DNA from: Ceratothoa steindachneri
Lineage: Eukaryota; Arthropoda; Malacostraca; Isopoda; Cymothoidae
NCBI GenBank assembly: GCA_963969495.1
Contig: OZ018321.1
Location: forward strand, 189,369,485-189,433,484
Length of the DNA stretch: 64,000 bases
Direction: 5' to 3'
Part shown: one piece after another, positions 11,791-24,399 of the stretch
How positions within the stretch are numbered: the first letter of the stretch is position 1
Layout of the letters: the number at the start of each line of letters is the position of its first letter
Notes under the pieces: model-generated
The model's database searches: none
What the model was told of the DNA's origin: nothing
The model's input: only the letters and a program-made list of their open reading frames with translations
Position numbers and translations under genes: made by a program

Positions 11791-12357
11791 ATATATGTAA
11801 AAAATACCTCTACTTATGAGATGACCTAATATGATAGCTAGTTATTCTTTTCTCACATCTGGAATAGCCTTGTATCATTTTTTAAATATTTCCATGTTGT
11901 CGCCATTCTCTACTAGTCCCTCAAACCTTTGGCACGTTCGTTTTTCGCCAATATGAAGCTTGAAGCGAACTTAACGTCCTTGGTAACCGATTTGAACCCG
12001 AATTCCTGTAAGGGGAAATTCACCAAGGGAATCACAATCCTCTCTTAGGAAATGTTTTCCTCCTTGCAAGTATCAATCTGGGAGGCACAATCAACTCGCC
12101 TCCGTATGCACTATGCTGAAAGAGCAGGTTTCTAACCCCTGCAGCTTTGTTCGGAATCCTGCCAAGGATTTCGGGATGACAACGGTTCGACAGTCTCCAT
12201 CATCTCGGCGTCACAAAATGACAGGAGAAGACCTTTAAAAGCTTCATTTATTCCGAATATATCAAGTCAGACAACTGTCTAGCACAAAAACTATATTCTC
12301 TCTATATATGCCAGCTATAATCTCTACTTGCTATTAGTAATTGCACATGTTGGTTAA
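11791..12357. other. Probable gag-side remnant of gypsy relic A
   Basis: No intact frame. Its position immediately upstream of a plus-strand gypsy pol relic makes it the likely gag/protease remnant, but no zinc knuckle or DTG motif could be identified. Confidence 0.3.
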
Positions 12358-13560
12358 TATATCTTAGGGGCCAGTTCTTGGAACATTTTTCGCTTATTCT
12401 TGATTTGAAAGCATGTGCTCTCAAAGACCCCTTTTCCGGAAGCTTGAGTAACCTCAGTCTCACTTTTCATTCCTCACGTGTCACTCTGACTGCACCTATA
12501 CATGGACTTTACACACTCAGTTCCAGAGTCAATCTTTCTGCTGCTGATCCTATCATTTATGCCCAGTCCAAAAAAGCCTCTTACACCTTTCCTTGACCTA
12601 ACCTCCTCCCAAGGTATGTGGGCAACCAGTTAAACGCACAAATAAAAATTATATTCCAATAACTGTCGGACCTATTTACTGCCGTCCTGCAATTTGCAAA
12701 AATGCAGAGGGAAGCTATTATTAGTAAATATAGATCGCCGTGAGCATCACCTTTGCACCTAGTTTCAAAGAAAGATAACACTTCCTTGCCGGTTTGTGAC
12801 TTCAATGCTTTAAACAGTCACTTAAACTGATTGATACCCTATCCCTTTTACCTCTGACTTTGAAACACTTATTACAGATGCTTAACTATTTTTTAAGCTT
12901 GATCTTCTAAGAGCGTTTCATAAAATACTTGTGAAGAATCGAACGTTGAGAGAATTCGGTCTGCACTTCTTGTGAGTTATACTAAATCCTATTTATGTCA
13001 CTTGGTTTGAGATCATCATGTCAACAGGGTGTGCAGTTCCTAAACGAAGTCCTCAGCAACCTCCACTTTATCTATTCCTTTATCGATTCGATGACTTTCT
13101 GGGGTTTTTTACTTCACTACGTGATACAACCTTCACACTTGAAGCTAGTCTTTGAACGTTTGTTTACTCAAGGTTTAAAACTACCCTCACATAAATGCCA
13201 ACTTGAGAAGGAGAGACTAAACTTCATCGGGCATCGTCTAACCAATAGGGGAATTTCACCGATTCCTGATAGAGTATAGGCAATAATAACCTTAACCACC
13301 CAGAAGAAATAAAAATCACTATGGGAATTTTAAGGCATGGTTGATTTTTACTGTAAGCATGTCAAAAATGCTGCCAATATTCTAGGGGTGAGACATACTC
13401 GTATGTACCAAATTCACTTTAATTGACCCCATACTGCATTTCACACGGCCAGCATAAATCATCCTGCCCTGGTTTCGAGGCATTTGGACATTCATACTCG
13501 ATTTGTGAATCTATGTGTTTGAAACCTGCAAAAATTGTACCTAATAACACTCTCTCGAGA
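12358..13560 (+). pseudogene. Ty3/gypsy pol relic A (protease edge, RT, start of RNase H)
   Basis: Plus-strand fragments appear in gypsy order. FLEHFSLILDLKACALKD (about 12378) corresponds to the LGADFL..H block downstream of protease. FAKMQREAII...SP*ASPLHLVSKKD (about 12690-12780) is the RT finger, with Trp changed to a TGA stop. Around 13080-13280 come DDFLGFF, LERLFTQGLKLPSHKC and LNFIGHRLTNRGISPIPDRV, the RT palm catalytic DD and the FLGH..GI.P block. A GMVDFYCKHVKNAANILG segment starts the tether/RNase H. Several frameshifts and stops. The integrase half is absent here; a related integrase relic lies at 61.4-62.7 kb. Confidence 0.85.
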
Positions 13561-13830
13561 ACCACACAAAACCATGGGAACGGTTGTTCTCATCAGAGCG
13601 CAACCTAAAGTGGTTTAGGTCCCCTATCACAAAATCCCTTCAGCCCTCTCTCCAGTACACCTCTTCTCACAGAGGGCTCGTTTCACCTCATGTCGCCTCA
13701 GTCACGACGTTGTTTACGCTTTTCAAAGAAATTGAATATTTTACGCTCGTAACCGAACAAAAAACTGTGCCATGCTCATTTTTTTCAAAGTCGAAATTAC
13801 ACAATTACACAAATTTAAATATTTCATCTA

Positions 13831-14280
13831 TCATTCTTCTCAATGCTAATGAAATGATTATCGTCTATTCCTCCCAAGATATTTTAAAAAAATACAAGCT
13901 TTCAATCTTACACTTAAATTATTCCAGTTGGCTGTTAAATCCACACTATATCTCGTAAATAACACTGTATGATCATCCATACTTAAAGATACCAAAATAT
14001 CTTGTTTGTACTTGTATACCCTACCGGGAAACACGTTTGAACACAATGACAAAAATCATTCTTCTCAATGCTAATGAAATGATTATCGTCTATTCCTCCC
14101 AAGATATTTAAAAAAAATACAAGCTTTCAATCTTACACTTAAATTATTCCAGTTGGCTGTTAAATCCACACTTTATCTCGTAAATAACACTGTATGATCA
14201 TCCATGCTTAAAGATACCAAAATATTTTGTTTGTACTTGTATATCCTACCGGTAAACACGCTTGAACACAATGACAAAAA
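13831..14280. repeat. 225-bp tandem duplication (two units)
   Basis: Units 13831-14055 and 14056-14280 are about 97% identical (eight or so differences, mostly transitions). The duplicated sequence has no recognised function. The low divergence against the heavily decayed gypsy relic beside it points to a recent event. Confidence 0.95.
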
Positions 14281-16190
14281 TCACAAGAAGCAATTCACAA
14301 TCTTATATGTTCGATTTTCTATCATTTACATAGACCTTTCCTGACCTTGCCCTAATTTCATGCTTTCATCTATCTCCTGTCTATCCTATATAGCTACACC
14401 AAAGTGGTGTAAACTATATATATCCTAGATCTCTCTGTCTTCTGAATCCACAAAGGTGATTGTGTACGGTAGGTTTCTAGATATGCCCCCCCCCCAAAAA
14501 AAAAAAACCCCAAAACAAACAACCTATCATTTCTTACAATGGTAGCATTTTTTTTCCTAATTTATACTCTGACGTTATAAGGTCCTTAGCATTTTAATAC
14601 ATTTTACTTCCCGACGCAAACCCAGGGGGAACGCACTAATTGAGTCGTTTCACGGAATGGCTAAACCGTCTTTACTTGATGGTTCTACGCAATAACTATA
14701 GCTCAATAAGGTACCTTGGCTGCTGTTTGCCTATCTTTGACGCAATAAGGCTGATGACTCGATCTCTCCAGCTCAAGTTGTCTAAAGCTGTTCTCTGTGA
14801 CTTCCTTCTACTGTATATTCTCTACTCAGAATGAGCCTTTATATTTCTAAGTGAATTTGAAGAAGGTTTGAAGACACGTATGTGAGATGTACGTCCAGTT
14901 TCTTCCCGAAAACACCCCGTCAACCATAAAGTTCAAGTGCCTAAAGACTTGAGAATATGTTACAATGTGTTTGCAAGAAAGGTAAAACTTTACCTAAAAT
15001 TCGCTAAGCAAGTTTATGGCCTCTCCCTCGTTAAAAATAACTGACAAGATTCGTTTACATTCAAGTTGCTCCTAAATCCCTTAGAACCGTTGCTATTCGT
15101 AATCCGAAACCCACCAAGATTCCATCTCATTGTCATCGACATTCGCTGTACCGGTACTGAAAAAGCCTTCATCATTCAGCGAAGAGTAGGCACTTCTTTT
15201 CCGTTTAAAAAATATAGTTCATTTTCTTTTACCAGACAAAAAATACTTGCCCAAATTCACACAGGAGCCACACTGGCATATATTCGCACATACGAAGTCA
15301 TATAAACATATATTCACGCAGATTTCCCTAAGTCAGCTAAACAATAGTAAAACCCTCACTCCAGGCAATCAGAAAGAAGAGTGGTGTAAACAGGAGCTTC
15401 CTTTGTTCTACTTTCCACAAGAATTGGCTCAGAGTAAGCTCAATAAATGAACATTATGAACTGAAATTTTCTTGATTTTGTCAGGTTCATTTGCTTGTGC
15501 ATATTGGATTAATCCTACCTTTGTATACATATGATATACGAGTATATCTATTCTAAATCTGATTCCCTTTATCTCTATTTTAAGTCTCCCTGACGCAATC
15601 ATCTCACTAACTCATAGGCAACTCACGACTTTTAAAACAGTGCCACAGAAAAGAGCCAGAGTCTCTTCCCTTCACTTTGCCTTTGTTCGTCGACTACCAC
15701 GAGTTTCTTTATCTCTTGCTGTGTAGCGGTGTTCTGCACTCTGTCGCCTAGTTCGTATTCTCTCTTTCTTTCCCTCTTCAGCTGAGATTACCAGTCAAGA
15801 ACAACTTAGAAGCCTATCATTTTACAGCCGCGGTGTCTTATTTTCCCCGCAAGAAAGCTTTAAACGATTAGGTTAATTATGGTTGCGATTAATTATATTT
15901 CCACTCAAATATATTTGCGCGCCATTCTCGTTGTAGTTAATTATCGAGTCCTCTATTGTCTTGCGTTTAATTGTCTGGGCGGCAATGATAAAATATCTTT
16001 TTTACTCGATTTCTAATAATTTTCCTCTTCCCTTTCCGCTCACTGTGATAGTCCATTCTCCCCTCTTTTCCCTATGATCTTCCCCATCTTTTCCCTTTGA
16101 TCTTCTCCCCTCTCTTAATTTATCTCTAATAATAATAATAATAATAATAAGGAAAATTTTCATGCCGCTCTTTAAGGGCATGATCTTTCT
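14281..16190. other. Spacer, no gene recognised
   Basis: Short plus-strand frames (14640-14834, 15066-15305, 15247-15450) have no recognisable domain. A short C9/A12 homopolymer junction lies at 14487-14507 and a short (AAT)n tract at 16127-16150. Confidence 0.55.
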
Positions 16191-18975
16191 CCGAGTTCCC
16201 ATATATCAAATAGGAAAAAAATGGAGAGAAGAGTAAGGTATTCAAACACCTCTTGGGGTCGCCCTAAATAGATCTTAGGGTCTTTTCTGGCCTTTAATTC
16301 TGTACTAGTACTGACACTACCTCTACTACGAAAGAGAAATGTTGCATCTAACTGGTCCTCAATTTATTTTCCCTTTTCCTCTTCCCCTTCCGATAACTCT
16401 GATCTTAGCTCATCCCTTCTTTTCCTCTCTTGGTCAAGCATAGAGTGGATCTTACGGTTTTCTCTTCGACCAGCATCGATGGGATATTGACGTCTTCTCT
16501 TGTAGCGGAATCGGGAGGATCTTGGGGTCTTCTCTTGGACAGGATAGAGAGTAACTTGGGGTAGGTTCTTGGGGCAGTATTGGGAGTACCATGTGTCTTC
16601 TCTTTTAGCGGAATCAGGAGAAGGTTAGGATTTTATCTTGGACCGGCATCATGGAGATTTTGAGGTATTCTTTTGTCCCGGCATCGGGGGATCTTGGGGG
16701 CTTCTCTTGTAGCTGCATTGGGGCAATCTTGTAATCTTCTTAAGACCCAGTATCAGGGACATCTTGGGGACTTCTCTTCAAGTGCCATCGGTGGGATCTT
16801 AAGGTCTACTCTTGAACTGACATTGGTGGGAGCTTGATGTATTCTCTTAGTTCAGCATCTTGGGTTCTTCTCTTTAAATACCGGAGCTTGAGGTATTCTC
16901 TTATCTCAGCATCTTGGGGTCTTCTCTTCAAATGACATCGGTAAGATCTTAAGGTCTTCTCTTGAACTGGCATTGTGGGAGTTTGAGGTATTTTCTTATC
17001 TCAACATCTTGGAGTCTTCTCTTCAAATGCCATTGGTCGGATCTTAAGGTCTAGTCTTGAACCAGCATTGGTGGGGGCTTAAGGTATTTTCTTATATCAG
17101 CATCTTGGGGTCTTCTCTTCAAATGACATCGGTGAAATCTTGAGCTATACTCTTGAGCGGGCCTGGGTGGGAGCTAGAGGTTTTCTCTTATCTCAGCATT
17201 TTGGGGTCATCTCTTCAAATACCATCAGTGGGATCTTAAGGTTTACTCTTGAACCGTCAGTAGTGGGAGCTTGAAGCATTCTCTTATCTCAGCATCTTGG
17301 GGCCTTCTCTTCAAATGCCATGGGTTGGATCTTAAGGTCTACTTTTGAACCTGCATTGGTGGGAGCTTGAGGTATTCTCTTATCTCAGCAACTTGGGGTC
17401 TTCTCTTCAAATGCCATCGGTACGATCTTAATGTCTACTCTTGAACTGGCATAGTGTAACTTTGAGGTATTCTCTTATATCAGCATCTTAGGGTCTTCTC
17501 TACAAATGGCATCGGTATGATCTTAAGGGCTACTCTTGAACCTGCAATGGTAGGAGCTTGAGGTATTCTCTTATCTCAGCATCTTTGGGGCTTCTCTTCA
17601 GATGCCATCGGTGGGATCTTAAGGTCTACTCTCGAAACGGCGTTGGTGAGAGCTTGATGTATTCCTTTATCTCAGCATCTTGGGGTGTTCTCTTCAAATA
17701 ACATCGGTGGAATCTTAAAACTTCTCTTGAACCGACCTTTTGGGAGTTTTCGGTATTCTCTTATATCAGCATCGTGGGGTCTTCTCTTCAAATGCTATCA
17801 GTCGGATCTTAAGGTCTACTTTTGAATTGGCATTGGTGGGGGCTTGGGGTATTTTCTTATCTCAGCAACTTGGGGTCTTCTCTTAAATGCCATCGGTAAG
17901 ATCCTAATGTCTACTCTTGAACCGGCATAGTGGAAATTTGAAGTATTCTCTTATATCAACATCTTGCGCTTTTCTCTTCAAATGACATCGGTCGAATCTT
18001 AAGGTCTACTCTCGAACCGGCATTGGTGAGAGCTTGATGTATTCCTTTATCTCAGCATCTTGGGGTCTTCTCTTCAAATAACAAGGGTGGGTTTTTCAAG
18101 GTCTTTTCTTAAACCAGCATTGGTGGGAGCTTGAGGTATTTTATTATCTCAACATCTTGGGGTCTTCTCTTAAAATGACATCGGTGGGATCTTAAGCTAT
18201 ACTCTTGAGCGGGCCTGGGTGGGAGCTAGAGGTTTTCTCTTATCTCAGCATTTTGGGGTCATCTCTTCAAATACCATCGGTGGGATCTTAAGGAATATTT
18301 TTGAACCGGAATTAGTGGGAGCTTGAGGTATTCTCTTATCTCAGCATCTTGGGGTCTTCTCTTCAAATTACATCGGTGGGATCTTAAGGTATACTCTTCA
18401 ACCGGCCTGGGTGTGAGCTTGAGTATTCTCTTATCTTAGCGTTTTAGGGTCTCTATTCATATGCCATCGGTGGGATCTTAAGGTCAAATTTTGACCTGCG
18501 ATTGGTGGGAGCTTTAAGTATTCTCTTATCTCAGTATCTTGGTTTCTTCTCTTCAAATTACATCGGTGGGATCTTAAGGTATACTCTTCAACCGGCCTGG
18601 GTGTGAGCTTGAGTATTCTCTTATCTCAGCGTTTTAGGGTCTCTATTCATATGCCATCGGTGGGATCTTAAGGTCATCTTTTGACCTGCGATTGGTGGGA
18701 GCTTTAAGTATTCTCTTATCTCAGTATCTTGGTTTCTTCTCTTCAAATGACATCGGTGGGATCTTAAGGTCAACGCTTGAACCGTCATTGGTGGGAGCTT
18801 GAGGTATTCTCTTATCTCAGCATCTTGTGATCTTTTCTTCAAATGATATCATGGGATCCTAGAGTCTTCTCTTGAATCGGCATTGGTGTGAGCTTGAAGT
18901 ATTCTCTTATATCTACATCTCGGCTTTCTCTTGACCCGGCATTGACGGCATCTTGGGTCCTTCCAGGTGATTCGT
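16191..18975. repeat. Minisatellite with higher-order structure (about 33 bp into 97 bp into 190 bp)
   Basis: The array consists of diverged units of about 33 bp with the core ATCTTGGGGTCTTCTCTT followed by a CATCGGTGGG-like segment. From about 16850 rightwards they are organised as a trimer of about 97 bp: subunit 1 ATCTTGGGGTCTTCTCTTC, subunit 2 ATCTTAAGGTCTACTCTTGA, subunit 3 AGCTTGAGGTATTCTCTTAT. Some twenty trimer copies follow. At 18366-18748 a 190-bp dimer of the trimer is itself duplicated with almost no change. The left flank (16191-16850) is monomeric and more diverged, as expected if homogenisation proceeded from the centre. Open frames across it (such as 18621-18842 on minus) are repeat shadows. 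Confidence 0.95.
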
Positions 18976-19956
18976 GCTCGCTTAATCTGTATTCAAGACC
19001 CGCCTTTTTTCTCTTTTTCTCTACAACGAGGGTGATAAGCCTTAACCCCTACCCCCCTCGCGACACCAGATGCTATACTAAGGCTATGCACCTAGTATAC
19101 CCCAGTATGCACCTAGTATCCGCCTAGGGCTACGCACCTTCCATACATTTTTTCTTTCCCCAATTTCACTCTTTTCTTCACGATTTATTTTAACCTTCTT
19201 GAGGCGAAGCCCTTGTTGGTATTGCTTTTTTTGCGAACACGCAAATACTCTTGTGCCTCACCATTACAATTGGTGGTATTTAATTCCTGTGGGTCGGTAG
19301 AGGAGAATTCTGCAGCCTACCGGTTCTGACCGCCCTAAGTACTCAGTTTCAGCACCTTTCACACATTTCCTTTCTCCTAATTCACCGCTTTCTTTACGAA
19401 ACTTCTTTCTAAAACGTTTACTTAGAAATGGCCTCGTTGGTTTTATTATTATTTTAAATCCTATAAAAACCAAAGGATCTTTGTCATTGTTGATATCAAG
19501 GGGGTCCTTTCTTTTTCTGGAACGTTGTTTTCACCGAGAATTGCTTGCGATTTCTCTCTGGTCTCTTTTCCGTGTTCTCTTCGTGGTACTTTGGGGGAAA
19601 ACGTAGGGCTAAAAGGCTGGGGATATCATTGTTATATAGTTCAGTTAAAAATAAAAAACCAACGAGGTTATCTCCTCAAGAATATTTTCGAGGGCAGTCT
19701 CGTAACGAGTTGTGAACTTGGAGTCTGTCAAAATGTGTAGGAAATATTTACCTCGAGTTCAGCGGAGAAGGAATTACTTGGAGCGCTATGGAGCGTGAGA
19801 ACACGTAAATCTCTAGAAGGAGTGCGAGAGGGAGAGATAATTTCTTCAATTTTAAAGCAAAGAATTAAATTACGTATTTTTGTAAAATCTCTGAATTGTT
19901 TTCTTTTTATTTTTTTCCTTTTTCCGACTTTTGACTATTTTTTTCCCATCCCACAG
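18976..19956. other. Intron or upstream sequence of the LRR gene
   Basis: No recognisable exon or element. Short frames (18888-19127, 19525-19740, minus 19264-19473) show no motif. A pyrimidine-rich run (19902-19956) leads into the splice acceptor of the first LRR exon. Confidence 0.5.
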
Positions 19957-20028
19957 AGACCTTTCTTCGAATGACCTGACCACCCTTCCGAGAGGAAACT
20001 TTGGCCGTCTTTCGTCCTTGCGTTACTT
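19957..20028 (+). CDS. LRR-protein gene, exon 1 in window (one 24-residue LRR)
   Basis: A polypyrimidine tract and CCCACAG acceptor precede a 72-bp exon that ends at a GTGAGT donor. In phase 2 it encodes DLSSNDLTTLPRGNFGRL plus SSLRYL, one leucine-rich repeat fitting LxLSxNxLxxLPxGxFxxLxxLxxL. The terminal Leu codon is split by the intron. Exons of 72 bp with phase-2 ends, one LRR each, are typical of LRR ectodomain genes including LGR-type receptors. The exon is symmetrical and joins in frame to the exon at 22339. LRRs form a curved protein-binding solenoid, probably extracellular here. No signal peptide, transmembrane or intracellular exon was found, so the family (LGR, Toll-like, chaoptin-like or other) is unresolved. 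Further exons must lie upstream, probably outside the window. Confidence 0.85.
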
Positions 20029-20579
20029 GTGAGTATTTTATGGCGTGGAAAAGGGGGAAGTTGGTAAGAAGAGGGACTGAGTCGTGTCTTCCGGGAGATC
20101 CGCTTCTACAGAAATCTCATCTCCATAAATTGAAGAACTTTCGGATGAGAACTCGTTTGGAAAAAGGAGTGCCCGGGGATTTCGCCTGGTGGGGTACTCA
20201 AAAATAAGGTTAAGGAGGGACCAGGGAGATAAGGGAGATATACAGGTCGAAGGGGCAATGGAGAAACGAGTCACCATCGCGTCCCTTGTTTTTAGGGAAA
20301 GGTCATCAGGATTTTTTTAAGGCCCATGTGATCGATCACAAAGAAATAAGGATTATAAGATTTGATCTCTGATGCGCGATGGGGAAGGAGGTCATGACCT
20401 CATTAACCCCTTAACCCTCCTCTCTCCTACACCTCCACCAACACTATCAATCAGGGAGATGGAGATGGGCTGAATAACTCAATCATCTCATCTTTGTAAA
20501 CTAGGAAAAAGCAATCAGCATTTGATTTTACAACTACTACTCGTATAAGAGTATGAAAGAAAATATTTATGAAAGAAAA

Positions 20580-20953
20580 TAAAGGACAAGGCTCTAACAG
20601 AACCTGATAAAAAAACCTTTCATTTCCATCAAGAACGTCAACAAGAAGAGGTTCTTACGAGAGTTTAAATACTCCAAAGTCCACCTAAGAAGGTCCACAG
20701 AAAGAGTTTTAAGCAGACCTGAAAAAAATATTTAGGGTCTTCCGAAAAAAGGTTAGTAAAAAAAGGCTTAAAGTAAACCTAATATAATCGTAAAGGTTAA
20801 GGTCAGAAGGTCCACAGTCTCTAAAAGTACCTTAAAAGTTTATAAGTTCCACCGAAAAAGTTTAAATAAGAGTCGTACTCGTATAAGAACCTGAAAAAAA
20901 ACAACTTTAACTGAACACTCATCTTTATGGTCCACATGAAGAGCCTCTAGATT
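20580..20953. repeat. Degenerate short tandem repeat array, left part
   Basis: Loose repeats of GGTCCACAAGAAGAG-like and AAAAGTACCTTAAAAG-like strings at irregular 30-40 bp spacing, within intron 1. The array resumes beyond the CR1 insertion. GAACACTCATCTTT, then GGTCCACATGAAGAGCCTCT at 20911-20950, recurs at 21385-21425. Confidence 0.6.
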
Positions 20954-21274
20954 GTTACAAGGAGTTACAAGAAAAGAAAGTACCCTAGGAGACCTTACGG
21001 TCCATTCAAAGAGGGTACCTTTGGACTAGCAATTGAGCGGGCACATGGTTGCTCAATTGTTTTGCGTCCCTAAACGGCCCCTTTTCAAGACTTTGTCTAG
21101 TCTTGACTTGAACTGGTCAACAGATTCACTGTTGACAACTTCCACTGGAAGTGCGTTCCACTTACCGCCGATACTGTAAGTGAAAAAAATTCCACACAGA
21201 TTGCGGTTGTAACGCTTCAGTTCAAGTTTGAAGCCGTGATTGCGCGTTCTGTTCTCACTCAGTGTGAAAATATC
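20954..21274 (-). mobile_element. CR1-type LINE copy B, 5'-truncated 3' end
   Basis: Near-identical to the 3' end of the CR1 copies at 49.7 and 57.6 kb, from the TTACAAGGAGTTACAAG tail through the last ORF2 block (SESVDQFKSRLDKVLK, then LGTQNN at the stop). Homology stops abruptly at 21274, after AATATC, which is a typical 5' truncation. It is antisense to the LRR gene, in intron 1, and splits the surrounding tandem array. No clear target-site duplication is visible. FTYSIGG shows a Cys to Gly change relative to the other copies. Confidence 0.9.
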
Positions 21275-21660
21275 AGTAAAGAAAGAGAAAACCTTTTTAA
21301 GCTTACCAAAATTTGTCCACAAGAAGAATATTTAGGACACTCTTAAGGTCCAAAAAAGAGATTCTCTCCCTTTTAAAAGTACCCGAACACTCATCTTTTT
21401 GGTCTACACGAAGATCCTCTAGATTCTATAAAGAGCGGGAAACCCTTTTCAAGGCCACCAAAGAAAGTGCAAGAGAAGAGTTGTTAGGACACATAAAAAA
21501 CTATTAAAGGTTCAAAAGGAGATCATCGACATTGTACAGGGTTCTTACCATTCTCTTTTTAGTCCTCGGGAAGAACTTCTGCATTTTACGAGGACCTGAA
21601 AGTCCTGTCTAAGTTTCACCTTAGAAGGTTCACAAGAAGAAACTTGAAAAAAACCCTGAG
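21275..21660. repeat. Degenerate short tandem repeat array, right part
   Basis: Continues the array interrupted by CR1 copy B, with recurring GTCCACAAGAAGA, GAACACTCATCTTTTTGG and AAGGTTCACAAGAAGA strings. Intronic and non-coding. Confidence 0.6.
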
Positions 21661-22338
21661 ATTGCTCACACGAGTCTCTGGTTTAAAACCAAGACTTCAC
21701 AGATAAACCTCCAAATTCGTCACGGCAATTAAACAATTCTAAGATCGATGAATAACAACCATAAAAAAAATACATTCCCTCAATGAAAGCACACTGATAA
21801 GAACACAAACTCACATTCACGCATCCACACATTCATTCTTGCTTAAATATCTCCTTTATAAACTGCTTGAAAACCGGAAAATGGAGGATGGCATGAAAAA
21901 TATAAATGTTTTTATCATAGAAGTTTTTCGTAATAAATTTAAATAATGGAATATATGAAATGGGACGTTTTCTTTGTTTTTCGGGCAAACCTTTTTATTA
22001 ATGGTCCTATTCTTTCTTAAATGGCTCCTAAATTTATCTTTTGGGGTGTAAATTATGTTCGTTAATACTCATGAAGTTCCAGGAAGAAAACAAGAGATTA
22101 GGTAGCATAAGCCATGCAAAAAAAAAGTATTATGTCTCCCTTCCAAATGTTCATTTTAATATTTTTATTTTGACAATTTTTTCCCAATACTTTTTCATTC
22201 TATTGTCGTTACAAATTAAATGTGGAGAAGGAGTTGACTTAATTTAGAATGCAAGATGTGTGTGTGTATGTGAAATGCGGGAATCTGGTATTTAGCATAT
22301 ATATATGCAGTTATTTTTTTATTATTTTCTTGACGCAG
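21661..22338. other. Intron 1 of the LRR gene, distal part
   Basis: AT-rich, ending in a T-rich run and a GACGCAG acceptor. The frame at 22041-22247 shows no motif. Confidence 0.6.
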
Positions 22339-22473
22339 AATTTTGGATTGGAATAACCTGAATTCTCTGTCTGCTGAAGATGTTCCCCATAACCTGGTCC
22401 ACCTCAGCTTGGAAGCAAACAAGTTCACCTCTCTTCCAGACGCATTGAATTCACTCCGACAGCTCAAAATCTT
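22339..22473 (+). CDS. LRR-protein gene, exon 2 in window (two LRRs)
   Basis: Flanked by TTCTTGACGCAG on the left and GTAAGT on the right. The 135-bp exon (45 codons, phase 2 at both ends) reads ILDWNNLNSLSAEDVPHNL, then VHLSLEANKFTSLPDAL, then NSLRQLKIL. That gives one 21-residue and one 24-residue LRR with the expected Asn and Leu positions. It joins in frame to the exons on both sides (LRYL to ILDWNN, LKIL to NLARNQ). The internal length variation is common in extracellular LRR arrays. Together with its neighbours this is strong evidence for one transcribed plus-strand gene. The specific family cannot be named from four repeats. Confidence 0.88.
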
Positions 22474-23407
22474 GTAAGTATAACGCTAAATAGGTCCTTC
22501 TATATAACATTTCGCTCATGAATGAACTATTGATGTGTTGAAAAGGTAAATACAGGATCGTATGCAAAATTTTGTCCGATAAATAACATTTATTCGATAA
22601 GACGAAACCTCATTAATCGTCTGCTGTAGAAATGTCGGGGCTAGCCTAAGCCTTGCGTTAAATGAATCATCCGAATATCCGTAGTCATGGAAACCGCAGA
22701 GCTTCATATCAATCAACGGAATTTCTGCGCTATGAAGAACGCATAGCTTACGAATAGTTTTAGACAAATAAACCGAATTACCGTTGCTATAGAAACCTCA
22801 TAATTATAAGCACATCGTTTTTATTCACCGAACAAAACTGAAAGTATCGTGAAGGTGGAAAATGAGGCTACATCATACCAGAATAAGTAGTAACATCATA
22901 AGAGGATTGGAGAATACCTAATTTCTCATCGGACGTGTGTCGCAAGAGGGGGCAACTAAACTCGGATACATGTTACTGGTCTAGGATGAGTCATCCCTGA
23001 AGCTTTTTCTCTCACGATCGAATCAACGTCTTTCGGGGCGGAGTTGGGAGGGAGGGGGGTCTCGCTGACCCTTTCCAGTTAATCCGGGCGTTGATGCACG
23101 CTGAACCCGGGTTTTGTGGGAGAGTGGTAAAAAGGATGATGTAGTATTTTTGAAAGAAGAAGGAAGGGTCTGTCCTGATGTCCTTTTCATATCTCACTCG
23201 AGGCCAAAAGCCTAAAGTTGCTATCGAACCATTAGCCAGTGATCGGCAGTCACGGGAAAGGAGACCCAAATTCGCTTTCCAACGGGCTACTCTATGTACA
23301 TATTCGATGCAATTTAACACCGCTCATTTTGAGAGCTGGAATCTCCTATCACCACTTAACATCTCCAAGTATTTTAATATAATTTAACACAACGTATCTT
23401 GGAGTGA
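22474..23407. other. Intron 2 of the LRR gene, proximal part
   Basis: Begins with a strong GTAAGT donor. No exon or recognisable element is seen. The minus frame at 23012-23320 is without motif. Confidence 0.55.
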
Positions 23408-23625
23408 ATTTTATGATAAAGAACAGAACCATTTTCCTCCTGAATTTCATGCTGGCGAGCAGCTTATAGCTCAAATTTCATGCTCTCAAACAATTTCCAT
23501 CCTAAATTTCGAACTAGGTAACAATTTTCATCCTAAATTTCATGTTGGAAACAATTTTCCTCATAAATTCCAGCCTGGGAAACCAATATCTTCCTAAATT
23601 TTATGTGTATCATCTAATTCCTCTC
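23408..23625. repeat. Degenerate minisatellite, about 34-bp unit
   Basis: Five to six diverged units with the core TTTTCATCCTAAATTTCATG followed by a GGAAACAA-like spacer. Intronic. Confidence 0.75.
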
Positions 23626-24399
23626 TAATATAAAAGTCTTGCAACGAAAACTCAATTTAGATGAAATAAACTTTAAAAAAGCTCGCGTTATTTGCCAAAT
23701 CGGCCAAACACCCAAAATAACGGAAATGTTGAAAGGAGTTAGAGAGGAGGGTGAATTTTTCCGATGGCTTTCCACCAATTATTGGTATTTACGAGCAACA
23801 GGTCAAATTTGCGAGTTTAATTGATAATTCATTCTATAAATATTAAAACAAATATCATCAGCAATAAGAACTCAATTGCAATAGTTTTATCTACTCTCTC
23901 TAGGAGAGATTAGGTAAATTATAACCAATTCGGACCATAAAATGGTAGCATTCAAGAATAACAATTTGAGACCAAGTGAAGGATGCTTAACATTCGCATT
24001 CATGATAATTCTTAATAACCACTTCGCCTACAAGTTGAGAGAAGGCGAATACAAAAATCACTAAACAGTATTTTTTTAAATTTTAGGAGCCTATTTGGCG
24101 ACTGCCCACTTGCGCATAAGTCGCCGGAATCACGATAGCCTAGCACTAGGCTACTTTAAAATAAGAATATGAAAAAACAACTACGATAAAAGGGGAAGAT
24201 GGCAACAATTAGGAAGCAAGCTCCAGCGTCGGGGGGAGGTCCCCCTCCCCCTGGCACAGAAGCGTGCGACCTAGAAAGAAAACAACAATAACAAAAAACA
24301 AAACCTAGTTAAATAAAGGAGAGAAGGCTGGCCTTCCCCCAAAAGTCTATAAGTCCAACAGTCAATATGCACGAACTCGTCCCGAGTACAAGGGACAGG

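Noticed and set aside
12973..12978. GTGAGT donor-like site after a CTT codon, considered as another LRR exon end
   Set aside because: The upstream sequence is gypsy RT relic and has no LRR motif or acceptor.
18621..18842. Repetitive peptide frame (REYLKLPP repeated) on minus
   Set aside because: It is a shadow of the 97-bp minisatellite; neighbouring units do not keep the frame.
16850..18975. Regular repeats considered as a CRISPR array
   Set aside because: Units are contiguous tandem copies without unique spacers, in a eukaryotic context.
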